NCBI GenBank assembly: GCA_003194525.1
Contig: NBIV01000014.1
Coordinates: 434,001 to 498,000, forward strand
Source of the DNA: Gracilariopsis chorda
Taxonomy: Eukaryota > Rhodophyta > Florideophyceae > Gracilariales > Gracilariaceae
DNA length: 64,000 bases
Reading direction: 5' to 3'
Below are positions 1-11,166 of the stretch, piece after piece. Position 1 is the stretch's first letter; every line of letters begins with the position of its first letter. Position numbers and translations under genes: made by a program. The notes under the pieces were generated by a model. It did not search any database. It had not been told where the DNA came from and saw only the letters and a list, made by a program, of their open reading frames with translations.

Positions 1-300
1 AGTTTCCGCCTGGCCCTACATTCTAAGTATCATTGTCTTTCATGTGGCAACCGTGACAACCGGTTCTTGGAAATAATGGTAGATGTAATTACGCGCAGGG
101 TTCTATCTCGGTTTTGACTGGAGAAAGACGATGTTTACCGTCTATAATCACCGTAAAGTTCTTAACTCGCTTCTTCTAAAGGTCATGTTTGCTGGAAGTG
201 ATAACTGTGGATGGGTGACCAAATCAGTGTGAGAGCTCAAGTCATACTTGAGTATTTAACGTGCTCAGCAGGTTCAACGGCCTGAAAAGGTGGACTGTGT

Positions 301-1065
301 TTATTGAGAACTGAAGCGAGGACGTTTCTTCGAGTGGTCAATTGTTTGTCGTCGTGGTTCAATTTCTGAATCATGAGCTCTCTTTCCGTTCAGTTCCAAA
401 CGTGTGGTCCTACTATCTATCGTAACGCCGTTGCCGCCATTATCTTCAGACTCAGCACCATGCTGAGCTCCGTTTGCTATCAAAACGCGATCGTTTGCCG
501 TAGAGCGAAGTCTTTTGGTTGGAGGCGGCTTCTTCTGATTATCGAGCTTTGCTCCCAATCCGAGCCTACTCGGTCTCGGCACAGGAGCTTTATGCTTTTC
601 TTCTGCGCTTTTCTTCCCACTCCACCCCATCGCCTTCAACATCATTTCACCAAACCCATCCACAGGACGCTGATCATACCCCGCACCGTCCGCACCTTCA
701 GCGCACTTGGAAAGGTCATATTGAAAAAGCACATTGTCCCGTTGGTCGCGATTTGTTGAGGAAGATAATTGTGCTTCTTTCCTCCTCTCAACGAGCCGCG
801 CGATTTGCGAGGTTTTTGGGCGCGTTGTGTTTTCTTGCGCTTCAGCTTGTTGCTCTGCTTTCACTGAGGTCGATTGGTTGTTTTCGGTTTTAGGCGCTGG
901 CGTGGAGACTGTGGTGATTTTGCGCGGTCGGGATGCATCTGTGGAGGCGTCGGAATCATGTTCTGAGGCGAAAGCTGACGGCTGCTTTTTGAGGGGTGGG
1001 AGTGTGTTTGCGCGGGCTTTCTTCCTCCGAGCTGCTGTTCTTTTAATATTAATCTGGAAGTTCAT
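301..1065 (-). CDS. Spp2/GPKOW-like G-patch splicing factor
   Basis: Predicted 254-residue nuclear protein. Residues 130-172 match the distinctive G-patch-like core of yeast Spp2 and animal GPKOW: a tyrosine, RPVDGFGEMMLKAMGW, a charged linker, then RLGLGAK. The N-terminus (MNFQINIKR followed by basic residues) and the Lys/Arg-rich tail also fit. In this family the G-patch binds and activates the DEAH helicase Prp2/DHX16 during spliceosome activation, so a role in that step is inferred. The rest is low-complexity and probably disordered. The ATG at 1065 is the only sensible start. No intron is needed. The gene runs in tandem with Rpp14, with about 195 bp between them. Identification rests on one domain, but that domain is specific. 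Confidence 0.8.
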   Translation of the reverse strand: MNFQINIKRTAARRKKARANTLPPLKKQPSAFASEHDSDASTDASRPRKITTVSTPAPKTENNQSTSVKAEQQAEAQENTTRPKTSQIARLVERRKEAQLSSSTNRDQRDNVLFQYDLSKCAEGADGAGYDQRPVDGFGEMMLKAMGWSGKKSAEEKHKAPVPRPSRLGLGAKLDNQKKPPPTKRLRSTANDRVLIANGAQHGAESEDNGGNGVTIDSRTTRLELNGKRAHDSEIEPRRQTIDHSKKRPRFSSQ

Positions 1066-1260
1066 GGTTTGCGAAGTGACGCTGCTCGCCTTGTGAAGCT
1101 TGACTCAACGCATAAGTCTGTTGCACTCGAAATTGCACGGTATATCCTAACGGGCGAAGCGGTTTCGATGCGAACCGATGCCATGCGGCGCTCCAGCTTG
1201 ACCGTCACATAAGTATGCAAAAGAGGAAAAAATTGAAAAGCCGCTGTGAATGAGACATCT

Positions 1261-1644
1261 TCAAGTGTCTTCAAAGAGCGCAAACAAGAATGGCGTTGCC
1301 TTCTCAACAACGAGACGCGCAGCAAATCCGTCAACTTTGGGAATCATGGTGATAGCAGCCCATACCTTTTGATAGTGTTTCACAGGTACGCGCAATACGT
1401 GAAGTCCTTCATCCAGCGATGCGAAGTCACAGAACTCGTACACAAGCGTTGCGCTACCTACAACTCCATACATTTCAATTAGAGCCCACGGGATGGCGCG
1501 CTCCATCATGTTCCTCGGCACTGGCGTTAACGCCGGACATTCCATTTCGGCACGTATCTTCAAGTAAACTGATCTTGGCTTCAAGACCCTCGTTGACTTT
1601 AGTTTAGTCTCCTGCTGTTGTGAAACTGCGGTTGGGGGTGGCAT
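1261..1644 (-). CDS. RNase P/MRP subunit Rpp14 (Pop5/Rpp14 family)
   Basis: Predicted 127-residue protein, close to the size of human RPP14 (124). It follows the RPP14 pattern throughout: SVYLKIRAEME near the start corresponds to the family's YHYMKVCLEF strand, and the second half (LHVLRVPVKHYQKVWAAITM, then VEKATPFLFAL) corresponds to the human stretch ending VSPFLLAL. Rpp14/Pop5 proteins are protein subunits of RNase P and RNase MRP, which mature tRNA 5' ends and pre-rRNA in the nucleus. ATG at 1644. The gene is head-to-head with mL49 across about 530 bp. Pop5 is the nearest alternative, but the C-terminal PFLFAL motif favours Rpp14. Confidence 0.75.
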   Translation of the reverse strand: MPPPTAVSQQQETKLKSTRVLKPRSVYLKIRAEMECPALTPVPRNMMERAIPWALIEMYGVVGSATLVYEFCDFASLDEGLHVLRVPVKHYQKVWAAITMIPKVDGFAARLVVEKATPFLFALFEDT

Positions 1645-2172
1645 GATTCATCACAACAGTTGGTTCGAAACGCTCGTCCACTGTCTTTAATACTCGCGAG
1701 TGTTCCGTTTCAGAACTTTGTACCGCCGCAATCTCCAGTAGTCGAGAGATTGTCACCTCTCAACGGAAGAATTATGTAGAGCGCAACTTGGGAGGAAGGC
1801 TACCAGAGGAAGATTAAGGTTTTGGCCCCTTCGTAAGCTTCTAACCCTCTCAAAAGGGGAATTGATGTATACCCTAGGCACCTCGCTTGAAGAATCAACT
1901 TCAGGGTGACCTTTGCGACGTTTGTTCTTGACCGCGCGGAACGGACGACGGCGAATGCTCGTGTCTTGCGCGGGGTAGATAGGTCTTCGACAGAATACCC
2001 AGGGTATATAGTTCGCACCCCTGCCGTTTTTTGAATTTGAGCGAACGTTTTATTGCATCGGATCATCCGACCTGAGAATGATTCCCGTAGGCTGGGTTGA
2101 TGGCGAGCCCCGTCAAGCTTCTTTCAAAACTCTCACTCCATTACCGTCATCCCGTTTACTTGTTCCCCACAA
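1645..2172. other. Intergenic, divergent promoter region
   Basis: 528 bp between the start codons of Rpp14 (minus) and mL49 (plus), so it must carry both promoters. An 88-codon minus-strand frame (1800-2066) has no family resemblance. I see no RNA gene or repeat. Confidence 0.4.
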
Positions 2173-2592
2173 ATGACTCTCTGGCGCTACGCACTGCGAT
2201 CTACACACAGACTGTTAAGTACAGCTGCCCATTTACAACCTCGTCCACCATGGACACCACCATCAACCTTAAAATACACTCTTCAGGACACCTCAAACCA
2301 GGTCAGAACGCCGTCCAAATGGTCGCCACCCATGGGTGGTTTCGAGCATCTTCCTTTCCGAGTATTTCGCACCTCCAAGGGAAAACAGATCCCCGTTTAC
2401 ACTGACTACAAGAATGGTCGCACCCGATGCCTAACAGTTCTCCGACGGATCCGCGGAGATGTTCCAGAGCTTGCTGAAGAAATGTCGCGTGTTTGTGACG
2501 ACAAACCCGTTACGATTCGTCCAGGCAGTATTCAGGTTGTCGGCAACTACCGTGCTCGAGTTGAGGAATGGCTCTTACGTCTTGGTTTTTGA
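2173..2592 (+). CDS. Mitochondrial large-subunit ribosomal protein mL49
   Basis: Predicted 139-residue protein of the mL49/IMG2 family. The N-terminus (MTLWRYALRSTHRLLSTAA) is rich in Arg, Ser and Thr with no acidic residues, as expected for a mitochondrial presequence. From about residue 62 it carries the family core: LPFRVFRTSKGKQIPVYTDY, NGRTRCLTVLRRIRGD, and the end GNYRARVEEWLLRLGF, which matches the family's conserved GY..E...WL...GF terminus. mL49 is a mitochondrion-specific protein of the large ribosomal subunit. The ATG at 2173 gives the complete presequence; no intron. Length agrees with the family. Confidence 0.9.
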   Translation: MTLWRYALRSTHRLLSTAAHLQPRPPWTPPSTLKYTLQDTSNQVRTPSKWSPPMGGFEHLPFRVFRTSKGKQIPVYTDYKNGRTRCLTVLRRIRGDVPELAEEMSRVCDDKPVTIRPGSIQVVGNYRARVEEWLLRLGF

Positions 2593-5592
2593 ACGAGCTT
2601 CACGTGGGCTTCACCGTGCTTATTGTAAACAAGGAATGTTGCAAAGATAAACATACTGTCGTTCGTAGTAGTGAGCGCTTCACGTGCCCGTGCGGGTTAA
2701 GCTTTCAGATCGGGCACCAGTTCGTTCTGGCAGTTTTTTGGCGCATACGCTCTGCTACTTCCCAGCTCTGCATTTCCATCCGTTGCGTACGCAAGGGGAG
2801 AGATAGCTTACTTCTTGATCGTCTCACGCTTCATAGCAAAATGTCATACTAACTCTACACAGAAGCATTGCGAATATGTCTGCGCTGCCCTCCTGTAACA
2901 ACGATTGACGAAGTCTCTCACTCCGTATCTTTTTGAATCTCGCTTTCGCGGTTCTCAGCATTTGGTTTGCGTACCATACATGGCTCACTAGTCACTTCTA
3001 GCTAACAAGATTCTTAGCGGATGGACTGCCAGTCCGTAAACGTACCACTTCTTTCTGATGGATCTCGTTAAACACTTGCACAATGATGAAGGAAGCTTTC
3101 TGGTCATGAATAAAACAAGTTGGAGCGCATGTAAACGATAATGCGTGGGATATGTCGGTAAGTGAGGCAGTCAAGCTACTGAGCATTCAAATAACTCCAA
3201 AGAAACGAGCCAGTCTCGCGGTCCACTGCCAGAAGTATAGCTCCCAATTGGTGTTGCTTCCTGCTCCTCCTTGTACAACGACATCCTAGCATCATGGTAA
3301 GGCCTTGACATATGCTATGTACGCGATCTTTCGGTCCGCACGTTCGCTGTCTGCGTACTTGCGTTTCTTCAAACCACTCTGACTGTAGAACCAGAAAGCA
3401 GCACAGCAGAGTACGTACAAGAGCGGCACTCCTCACTGGGGTTCGCGTGTACGGATTACGGCCTCGAAATGTTTTCCCGATGTTACAGAGACTGGACAAC
3501 GAAAACTGCACTTCATGCATGATGCAAGCAATGTTTGGCTGATGACCTACCTTTGGTACAAGAACTGCAGGTTGTTCGCAAGTCCGCAACTCTGCAAAAA
3601 CAAATGCAGAGGGGTTCGTGAATCCAACAACTACGCATGAGCGGGAAATCGACTCACAAGGGTTACCCGAACGTACTATGTGCAAGTGGAGCACACAGTT
3701 CGAGCACAACACGTAGGGATACTTGTTTGAAATCTACGCAGATATCGATACAAAGAAAGAAGACACCGTACACTAGTGTCAAGCTAGAGCGCTATATTGA
3801 AAGTTCGACTGGTTGCGGTGGAGCATCTAAAGCAGCTTGTAGAACTACAAGCCACAAATACGGATTGTATTATGTAGCCGTTGGGAGTGGCGATGAGGAC
3901 AAGTCAATCGATTTCTGAAGACATGCTCGCACAGTCTTCGATCTGTAGTTTTGTTTTGAAGCAAACCGTTCAGTGCTGAATATCGACGAGGTTTCTTAGA
4001 GACGAAAGGGCTTAATTTTTGTTCATTGATAGCAACGAATGCGAGAGGAGCACACGATTACGTTGGTGAGCTGGGCTTCGTGTGGCGTTGACAACGCACC
4101 TGTACGTTTCCGCCACTGGGGCACTAACGTACGTCTTCTGTGGCGCATTAACGTAGAAGGGCGTTTCGTCCGGGAATGCGAGCGGTCGAAACGTCAGTAC
4201 AGGAGCTCGCTTATCGACTAGAGCGATGAACGTTAACTGCTAGGAACATCGCAACGGCAAACACTGCGATGGCAGTGGCGCTAAAGCGAAGTCTAGTGGC
4301 ATACTGTGGTATGCAGCGCTCAAAACAACCGAGCGGGAGGCGACGGCCGAAGCTGCAACGGATGTGATTCCACCAGTACAATGCTCCAGTGCGGTGGTGG
4401 TCTCCATCCGATGCTGCGCAATGGTAATCGCCAGGTAACATGCTGGTGCGGATGGTGCTTTGCTGAAAACGAATAAGCATATCATGGGGAAAATGTTGTT
4501 GGAAATGATTAGTGTTCACCAGTATGATACGATAGGGTGTTAGTAATAAGACGCAACATGTTGCTGAAGTTGGCATTTGACCAACTTGTATCAGGCAGTT
4601 TGTTCAGTGTTCATCTGGAAGCAGAGAGTTGTGTGAACCATATGATGCTGGCCGAGTGGAGTGAATTAGTTGCAAACAACTTGAGCATATTACATAGGGC
4701 GAGATGACCTGCGAGGCATCCTGTTAACCGCGAATGCTGTTTCTTGTCCGACACGGCACCTGTCGCTGACGATGCTTTCATAGTGCTGTGCACTTGGACG
4801 AAATGAGGCATATTGGCAATGCATCTTCAGCAGACATGCGTTGAGCAAGAAGCAGTCAAGTTGTGTAGAGAATCTCATTTGCATACGTTTTGAAAGTGAG
4901 CAGCACCGCAGGCGTCATGACAGAATCGCGTGTGCTCTTGAAAGTGTGGAACGGGCGGTTCTACACCCGGGCGGCATGAAGCGAAGGAGCAAACAAGAAA
5001 GGCATATTATGCGTTTCGATGGACCGGGTAGCTACTGAGGGCGGCCAGAGGTCGCTGCGATACGCAAAACGGACCACCAGTGGTCATCGTCGCGGACTGT
5101 CGCGCAGCGCCGGACTGCAGTGGTGCGAGCCATTTCAACCGAGCTGCTAGCAGTGGGCCGTTACAGATGTAGGAGCTTCGAACCGAAACCGACACTGCGC
5201 GCCGTGGCACGCGATCGCCGCTACCAAGGGCACCAGCGCCACCAGCGCCACAGCAGCATGGCCCGCGGGGCACACATACGGGCCGGGTGGCCCTTGGCGC
5301 CAGTGCGCTGGCACCGTACCACCCCCCATATACGCTTCTTTCAACCACTCCTGGGCGGCTCCTCCCGTGCACCCGCAGCGCAGCTGCGAATGCGTCCTGG
5401 CCAACCCGCCCCAAAAAAGTCACTGTCCACCCCTTCGATACCTTAAACCACTGCTCCCCTCTCACTTCTTCCCCTCCCCCTCCCCTTTACCCCCTTCTAC
5501 CCCCTCCCCCTACAGCGCGGTCCTTCCCTCCCCCACATGCGTCGCCCGCGCTCGTCCTATCCCCTCCCCCCCGTCGCCGTGCTTTCCCCGCC
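2593..5592. other. 3-kb stretch without a recognisable gene
   Basis: Several frames of 60-178 codons occur on both strands (longest minus-strand 3176-3712), but none resembles a known family and several lack an ATG. Composition shifts at about 5040, after which the sequence is GC-rich up to the Bre1 start. Untranslated exons or fast-evolving genes cannot be excluded. Confidence 0.3.
5440..5592 (+). promoter_or_regulatory. Pyrimidine-rich leader of the Bre1 gene
   Basis: Directly before the Bre1 ATG lies about 150 bp composed mostly of C and T in long runs. Its position suggests a promoter or 5' untranslated region. The reading frame stays open through it, so a longer N-terminus is formally possible, but the resulting Pro/Ser-rich peptide looks like translated leader. 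Confidence 0.35.
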
Positions 5593-7951
5593 ATGGACAA
5601 AAAGCGCCACGCCCTCTCCAACCCTCACCCCTCAGTCCCTCCCGCAAAGCATTTCCGCGCAGATTCCACACACACCTCCTCTCCCAACTCCTCTCCGGAC
5701 GACGTCCAGCCCGATGCCATCGTCACCTTCCAGCGCGCCCAGCTCGCTGCAAAGATCATCGAACAGCAGCGGGATCTCACTTTGCTCCGTGACAAGGTCG
5801 ATGAACTCCAGAAACTCGTCGCTGTGCTCGACGCTGCCCCCCGAGCTGCCCTGTACCATATGTGCGCCGTCAGGGAGGATCTCACCCTCACTCTTGCCCG
5901 GCTCGGGCTCACCAGGGAGCTCGATCCGTCCGAATGCCCCATTGCAGCCGTCATGCTCAACGCCGAGGTCGTCACAAACGAGTCCCTCGGCGAGATGCCG
6001 GCAGCCATCAAGAAGCTTACCGCTCAAATCATCCTCGCTATCGAGCAGACCATCTCTGAATCCGTCAAAAACTCCGAACACTCTTCACAGAATGCTGAGC
6101 TACACCGTCGCCTCAGAGAGGTTTCCGATCAACTTGACCGCTATGCTGAACGCGAAAAGCAAAGTCTCGTCTCCTCCACTACCTTTCGAGACGACTATGA
6201 TGATCTTCGTGCAGAGTCCTCTCAGCAGCGTCGCAGAATAGTTGCTCTTGAACTTCAATTAAAAGAGAAGCAGGCTGCTCTCAGTTCACAAAAACATGAC
6301 GACTCAAAAAATGGCGATGACACCAATGCCCACTCAAGAACCGATAATAGCACCAAAGATGCTACAAATTCCTCTACCAGTCCTGTGATGTCTACTTCTG
6401 ATACCAAGGCGTTTGAAGCGGCAAAGGAGTTAGGTGAGAAGCGCCTTGCTGAGCTGGAGCAATTGCATCAAGATAACAAGCGTCTGATATTGGAGAATGA
6501 AGCTTTGCGAGCAGATGTCGCTAAGCGAGATGCAACCATTGTTCCAATCAAGACCATTCTGAACACAGGCTTGTATCAAACCATGGAGGCAAACTTACAT
6601 CAGGTTTATCTCAAAGAGCGCACATGGCAATTGGAAAAGGAGGCTCAGAATGAGCAACGAGAAGCAGAGCGAAAGCAAGCCCAAGACCAGTTGGCAGAAG
6701 CGAAGAGCAGTGCTGATAAGACAATAGAAGCTTTGCGTCGACAAATGGATGAGCTGCGACGTGTCGCGGATGCAGCTAAAGTCGAGAAGGACAAGGTCGT
6801 AATGACGTATGAAGCGAGAAAGATGGAAGCCGGGGCAGCAGCCGCTGTCATAAAGGCCGCCGAGAAGCGCACAAAAGTAAGCGAAGAAATGCGAACTAAA
6901 CTTGAGAAATCTAACCAGGAGCTGTTAAGAGAAGTTGAAGCACTCAGATCAAGAGTAACAGGTTATGAGAATCGGATGACCGAGACTGCATCGGTAAGTA
7001 CTTGACTTTTTTCAATGGCGTTGAGTTGCAACGTCTACTAGTTCCCGACACTGTCATGGGTTGAGCTGCTAACGAGTTTTTTCTTTTCTATGCTGACACG
7101 TTCATAAACGAAAACAGGCTGAGTCTAACGATCTGATATCAAAGTTACGAAATGATATCGAGGAGGAACGAGCGAGATCTGCAGGATTCATGCAAGAAGT
7201 AGAGTCTCTCTCAAATATGTTTGGAGAACTTGAAAGCGAAAACGAGAAACTTGTAAGATTGCTGACGGAAAAGGAGCAAGTTCTTTCGAAGGTTATGGCC
7301 GAACGCCTGCGTGGAAGACAGTTGCTTACCACCGTAAAGGAAGAGAATCGAGTACTAAGTCAAGGTCGGGATGTGGACAGCGATAAGATCAAAGCTTTGA
7401 CTCAAGCAGTTGCAGCCAGCAAAAAGGTTTCGCAGGAGGCAAATGCGGCTTCTGCAAAAGCGCAGCAAGAAGCTCGTGAGCTTGCAACAGTGCTAGAAAA
7501 GAGAAGACGGATAGCAGACGATGCCATTGTCTCAGCAAGAACAGCCAATGCAGAAAAGGACGAGATGAAACGAGAGAGAGACGTATATGCGGCAAGGGTG
7601 GAGGAGTTGCGACAGGGTGAACACGAAGATAAGTATAAGGCAAATCGACTGAGGGAGCAATTAATTGAAGTCGAGCGGAGAGCAAAAGAAGCCGAAGAGG
7701 CGCTCGAAAGATCTAAGCAGAACGGACGCTCTTCGAGCTCTGATACTGTTCGAGACGAGATCATTGGGGAACTGAGAAAGAAGCTGCGCTGTTCCATTGT
7801 GACGAACAAGCCCAAGGAAGTGGTGCTGCTGCGTTGTGGTCACCTGTTTAGCAGGCAATGTACGGACAACCTGATTGCCACAAGAAACCGAAAGTGCCCC
7901 ATTTGCGGCGAAACATTCGGTAAGGACGACGTACGGAACGTTTTCTTCTAA
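5593..7951 (+). CDS. Bre1-type RING E3 ubiquitin ligase (RNF20/HUB family), degenerate RING
   Basis: Two exons, 5593-6993 and 7118-7951, joined in phase 0 across a 124-bp intron (GTAAGT donor, CTAAC branch-like motif, CAG acceptor), give 744 residues. The body is almost entirely coiled coil, and the C-terminus is the Bre1 RING ending ETFGKDDVRNVFF. Bre1 proteins mono-ubiquitinate histone H2B with Rad6 during transcription. ATG at 5593 lies in a good context (GCCATGG) and begins MDKKRH, like family N-termini. Oddity: of eight RING zinc ligands, C692, C707, H709, C715, C727 and C730 are present, but the second ligand is V695 and the fifth is S712. Both belong to zinc site I, so classical two-zinc folding is doubtful. 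Family assignment is firm from the C-terminal sequence; activity is uncertain. Confidence 0.9.
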
Positions 7952-10255
7952 CTATCGCACTGGAAGGAGGTGCGCATTGTTTATATGGAATGCAATAACA
8001 ACGACATTTTGTACTCTCCTTTTCGCTCAAAGGCGGAGAACTCAAGCCAATGGCGCAAGTCTACGTGGAGTGAATGAAGTGAATGGCTCACGAGCCTGCG
8101 ATATTTCGTAAGTTCGTGGCAATGTAAGCGTCGTTGTTCTGATTTGTTTATGTGTAGCTTTGCTCTCACTTGATCTCTGACCTGCTGATGTTATCGGCAT
8201 AACTCCTACTCGCTGACTGGCGTTGCGATGAAGCGAGGGAAGAAGGCGCCAGTGTGGCGCAGCTTGAATGTTTGATACTCTATAGGGCTTTGAGCCGATA
8301 GCCTCGAGCGCAGGCAGCTGCGGTGATTTTGTGTTTTTCTCTTCCATCGAAATGGCGGTATTTTGTTGAGAGTGGATAGCTGAGCAAGATCAAGAGGCAC
8401 TTTGCTTGATGAGAAACATGGTGGCGATAGCGTTGTGTGCTTACCCTTGTTTGTAATGTACTGCGATCACTTTCTTCGACGAATTATGACCTTGCGCAGA
8501 AGAACTGTATTCCTTTGCGATAGGCCAATTGTGAATACAAGATGATGGTGCCATTGAACCGGCGGTTGACATTGTATCACCCTTTCTTCATTCTTCACAG
8601 CTGCGTTCGCGACCTGACACGAAGCCGTAGCTAGTCTAGTGTAGCGCAGTTGTCCCGCGTTGCGATGTGCTCAAGACACGGCAATATGCGAGCCGTCTCA
8701 TCAAGAGTGATACTGTTTGAGATCTTTGTTGTTGATAACATTCGGCGGCGAGGTAACCGCTCGTGTTCCGCGAGCACCGGTAGTGTCATCCCGATATCGT
8801 TGTCCTGCGAAGCCGTTTGAAGAACTCGTCTCGCTTCAAAGGGGTGAGAGATTCCCTCGACGACTACCTTACCTATCCTTTCACCATAATTTTGGCAGCT
8901 GCTTGTGTGTAAATGTGCTCTTTACAACCCCTCTGCAAAACCAAACGTTGAATATCCGTGCCACGGGATAGATACGACATTCAGTAGCGTAGTGTTTCGA
9001 AGCACAATCTGCAATTACCGATAAAACTGGACTTGTTCATGTTCTTCCCATGTTTGGCGAGTTTACCTCAAGAACCGCTGAAAAGAGAAGGTTGGCATTC
9101 TACAAGTTATAGCGACGTTCGGAGCAGCATGTGTGAGTTTGGACGGTGTGTCGGAGATAACGTGTTACGTATGTTAGTGGTGTATGTGTACGGGAGAAGT
9201 TAAGGGTGCTTGCTGATGTTGTTGTTGTATCGTATCGGTGTTGCAGGGTACGGGCTTTGATTCCAAAATGGTCTTCACTGGTTGGTTTGCAGGTCTAGTA
9301 GCGCCAAGCTCTTGGAAAAGAGAGCGATGCCGTTTGTTCACGACGATGGCAGCAAAATTCTCTGTACATTGAAGGTGGTCACATAATGTTGAGCTCACGC
9401 GGAACTCTGGGCATCGTAAAGCTTGCCCTTGGTACCAAGCAAAGTCTCTCACTGCCACAACATACGGCATGCGCTCGTGCACTGTGCCGTATAGATTAAA
9501 TCGGCTTTGTTTAGAAGCAATTAAAGAACACGGAAGCAGCGTGCCTAGTAAAGAGTTACATCTCACGAATAGATCAGTCGCGTGCTTTCCGGGCTGGGCG
9601 GAAGCGGAAGGGTGTGTTTGGGGAGAGGAGGTGGGCGCAGCTAAAGTGGAAAGTCGTGGCCGATGCGCGGACTGGATATAAGCAAAGGAAGAAAGGTTAA
9701 AGGGTTATCCCTTAGTCTCCCTTTAATAACACGCCCCGCAAACCTTACAGACCGTCATAACCATCGTGTAGATGACGATCAGATGATGGTTAACGCATCA
9801 TGCTGATGATGATCAAGCTTGACAGACATTTCAGCAGACGTGGACCTCCACGATGCGAATGGGAAGAAAACTGAATCGGAAAACGAACAAAACGCCAAAT
9901 AATCCAAAAATAAAGCTTTGCGTGCAAAAACCCCGTGGACGTTCGTTTCGTTTTTGGTTCTGTGTGTGCGCGCGCCCACCGTCAATTCTACACTATGATA
10001 GAAGTGTGAACAGCGGATGTTCCTTCCGGACCTACGCTTCCCCGCGTTCCCCGCTTTCCCCGGTACACCTCTTTCATCTCTTGAACTCTACCTCATCCCT
10101 CCACCCGCTTGTGAAAAAAAAAGCTTCACCCACCCACCAAACCGTCCACAGCGACAAAAAGCCTCTGAGCACCTTCCCACCCGCAGTCAGCTAGCGTCGC
10201 ATCACACGCGTTTTCAAACCTTCGCGTGGAGAGTCTGTTCACCGTGCGGGCGCGA
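7952..10255. other. 2.3-kb stretch without a recognisable gene
   Basis: Only short frames without family resemblance. The minus-strand frame 9174-9566 opens with GTG and reads like random sequence. The segment before the dynein light chain gene (about 10020-10200) is C-rich and pyrimidine-rich, like the leader of Bre1. Confidence 0.3.
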
Positions 10256-10943
10256 ATGGCGAACACGACATCTTCAGATACAACTATGGCCACCGCAAAT
10301 CCAAACGGCCCCGATTCACCCACGGCGTCAAACAAGACCGTTCCCCACGACTCCGCCATAGACAACGCCTTGCTCGTGTCCCACAACACTCTCGACGAGG
10401 ACTTCATCAAGGAAATTGTTGAAAAAGCCGTCGATGACGTCATTCAGGACGCCACATATTCGCACGACGCCACTAACGTCTGGGCCAACAAGATCGCCGA
10501 GCTCCTTGTGCGCACTCTCGTAAACGTCGATCGCGACAACAAGTATATAGGTACGTTCGGATATCACATGCGCTACTCAATCTCGTCAGCTATCTTATCA
10601 CACCAATATCATCACCGTCCCATTGCGCTCGACACCAAAGCGCCGTAAACTGACCGTTTCATGCTGCCCCTGCAACCACCTTTTCTGTTCAAAGTAACAA
10701 GCATGATCGTGCAGAACTTGAGGCAAGGTATGCGCTCCGCCACATCATGCTTTTGGAACGCGCAAACAGATAACGGATATTCTCTAACGTAAGTTCACAA
10801 TCATTTTATACATACCGCCCCTCCCACATTGAATCTAACAACCCCTACCTCCGCAACAAACGCTTTGCGCAATATCCACCTCATGCAGTCGGGAAAAGAA
10901 CGGCATGTACGTCATCACAACAGTGTTCATATGCAAGGCATAA
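10256..10943 (+). CDS. Tctex-type dynein light chain (DYNLT family)
   Basis: Three exons, 10256-10550, 10695-10788 and 10889-10943, give 147 residues. Introns are 144 and 100 bp, with GTACGT/AAG and GTAAGT/CAG boundaries. After a Ser/Thr-rich leader of about 45 residues, the Tctex1 fold is clear: FIKEIVEKAVDDVI, VWANKIAELLVRTL, KYIVTSMIVQ, the signature SATSCFWNAQTDNG and the last strand MYVITTVFIC. The GLHTASSCFWD equivalent of human DYNLT1 is well conserved. Members are light chains of cytoplasmic or flagellar dynein and also serve as adaptors elsewhere. ATG at 10256 is used; an upstream GTG is ignored. If the host is a red alga, which lacks flagella, a cytoplasmic or adaptor role would be implied. 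Confidence 0.88.
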
Positions 10944-11166
10944 CCGCTTTCGACTTGGCAATCAAGTCCACCTTACCTGTACATCGCACCGCCGCGCGTT
11001 CTACCCACACCCCAATAACCCCGTTACTCACCTTAAAATCATGTCTTTGGTCGCAAACCATGATTAGCAAGCATACTACGTATGTTTACCTTCCTTACCA
11101 CTTCGAGTCAACGCCCGCTAAAGTAAACTTTTCAAGTTTTCTTTCACTGCGCTTTGACCCGCTTCT

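Noticed and set aside
1655-1680. tRNA B-box-like GGTTCGAAAC
   Set aside because: No matching A-box, acceptor stem or anticodon arm around it; similar isolated hits elsewhere (33720, 47210) also fail.
1800-2066. 88-codon minus-strand frame between Rpp14 and mL49
   Set aside because: Lies in the divergent promoter region; sequence does not resemble any family.
3176-3712. 178-codon minus-strand frame
   Set aside because: Cys-rich random-looking translation, no ATG at its start and no family resemblance; overlaps other equally poor frames.
5007-5465. 152-codon minus-strand frame in the GC-rich segment before Bre1
   Set aside because: Gly/Ala/Arg-rich translation typical of GC-rich non-coding DNA, opposite to the Bre1 leader.
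9174-9566. 130-codon minus-strand frame
   Set aside because: Opens with GTG, no family, low-complexity end (QQQHQQ).
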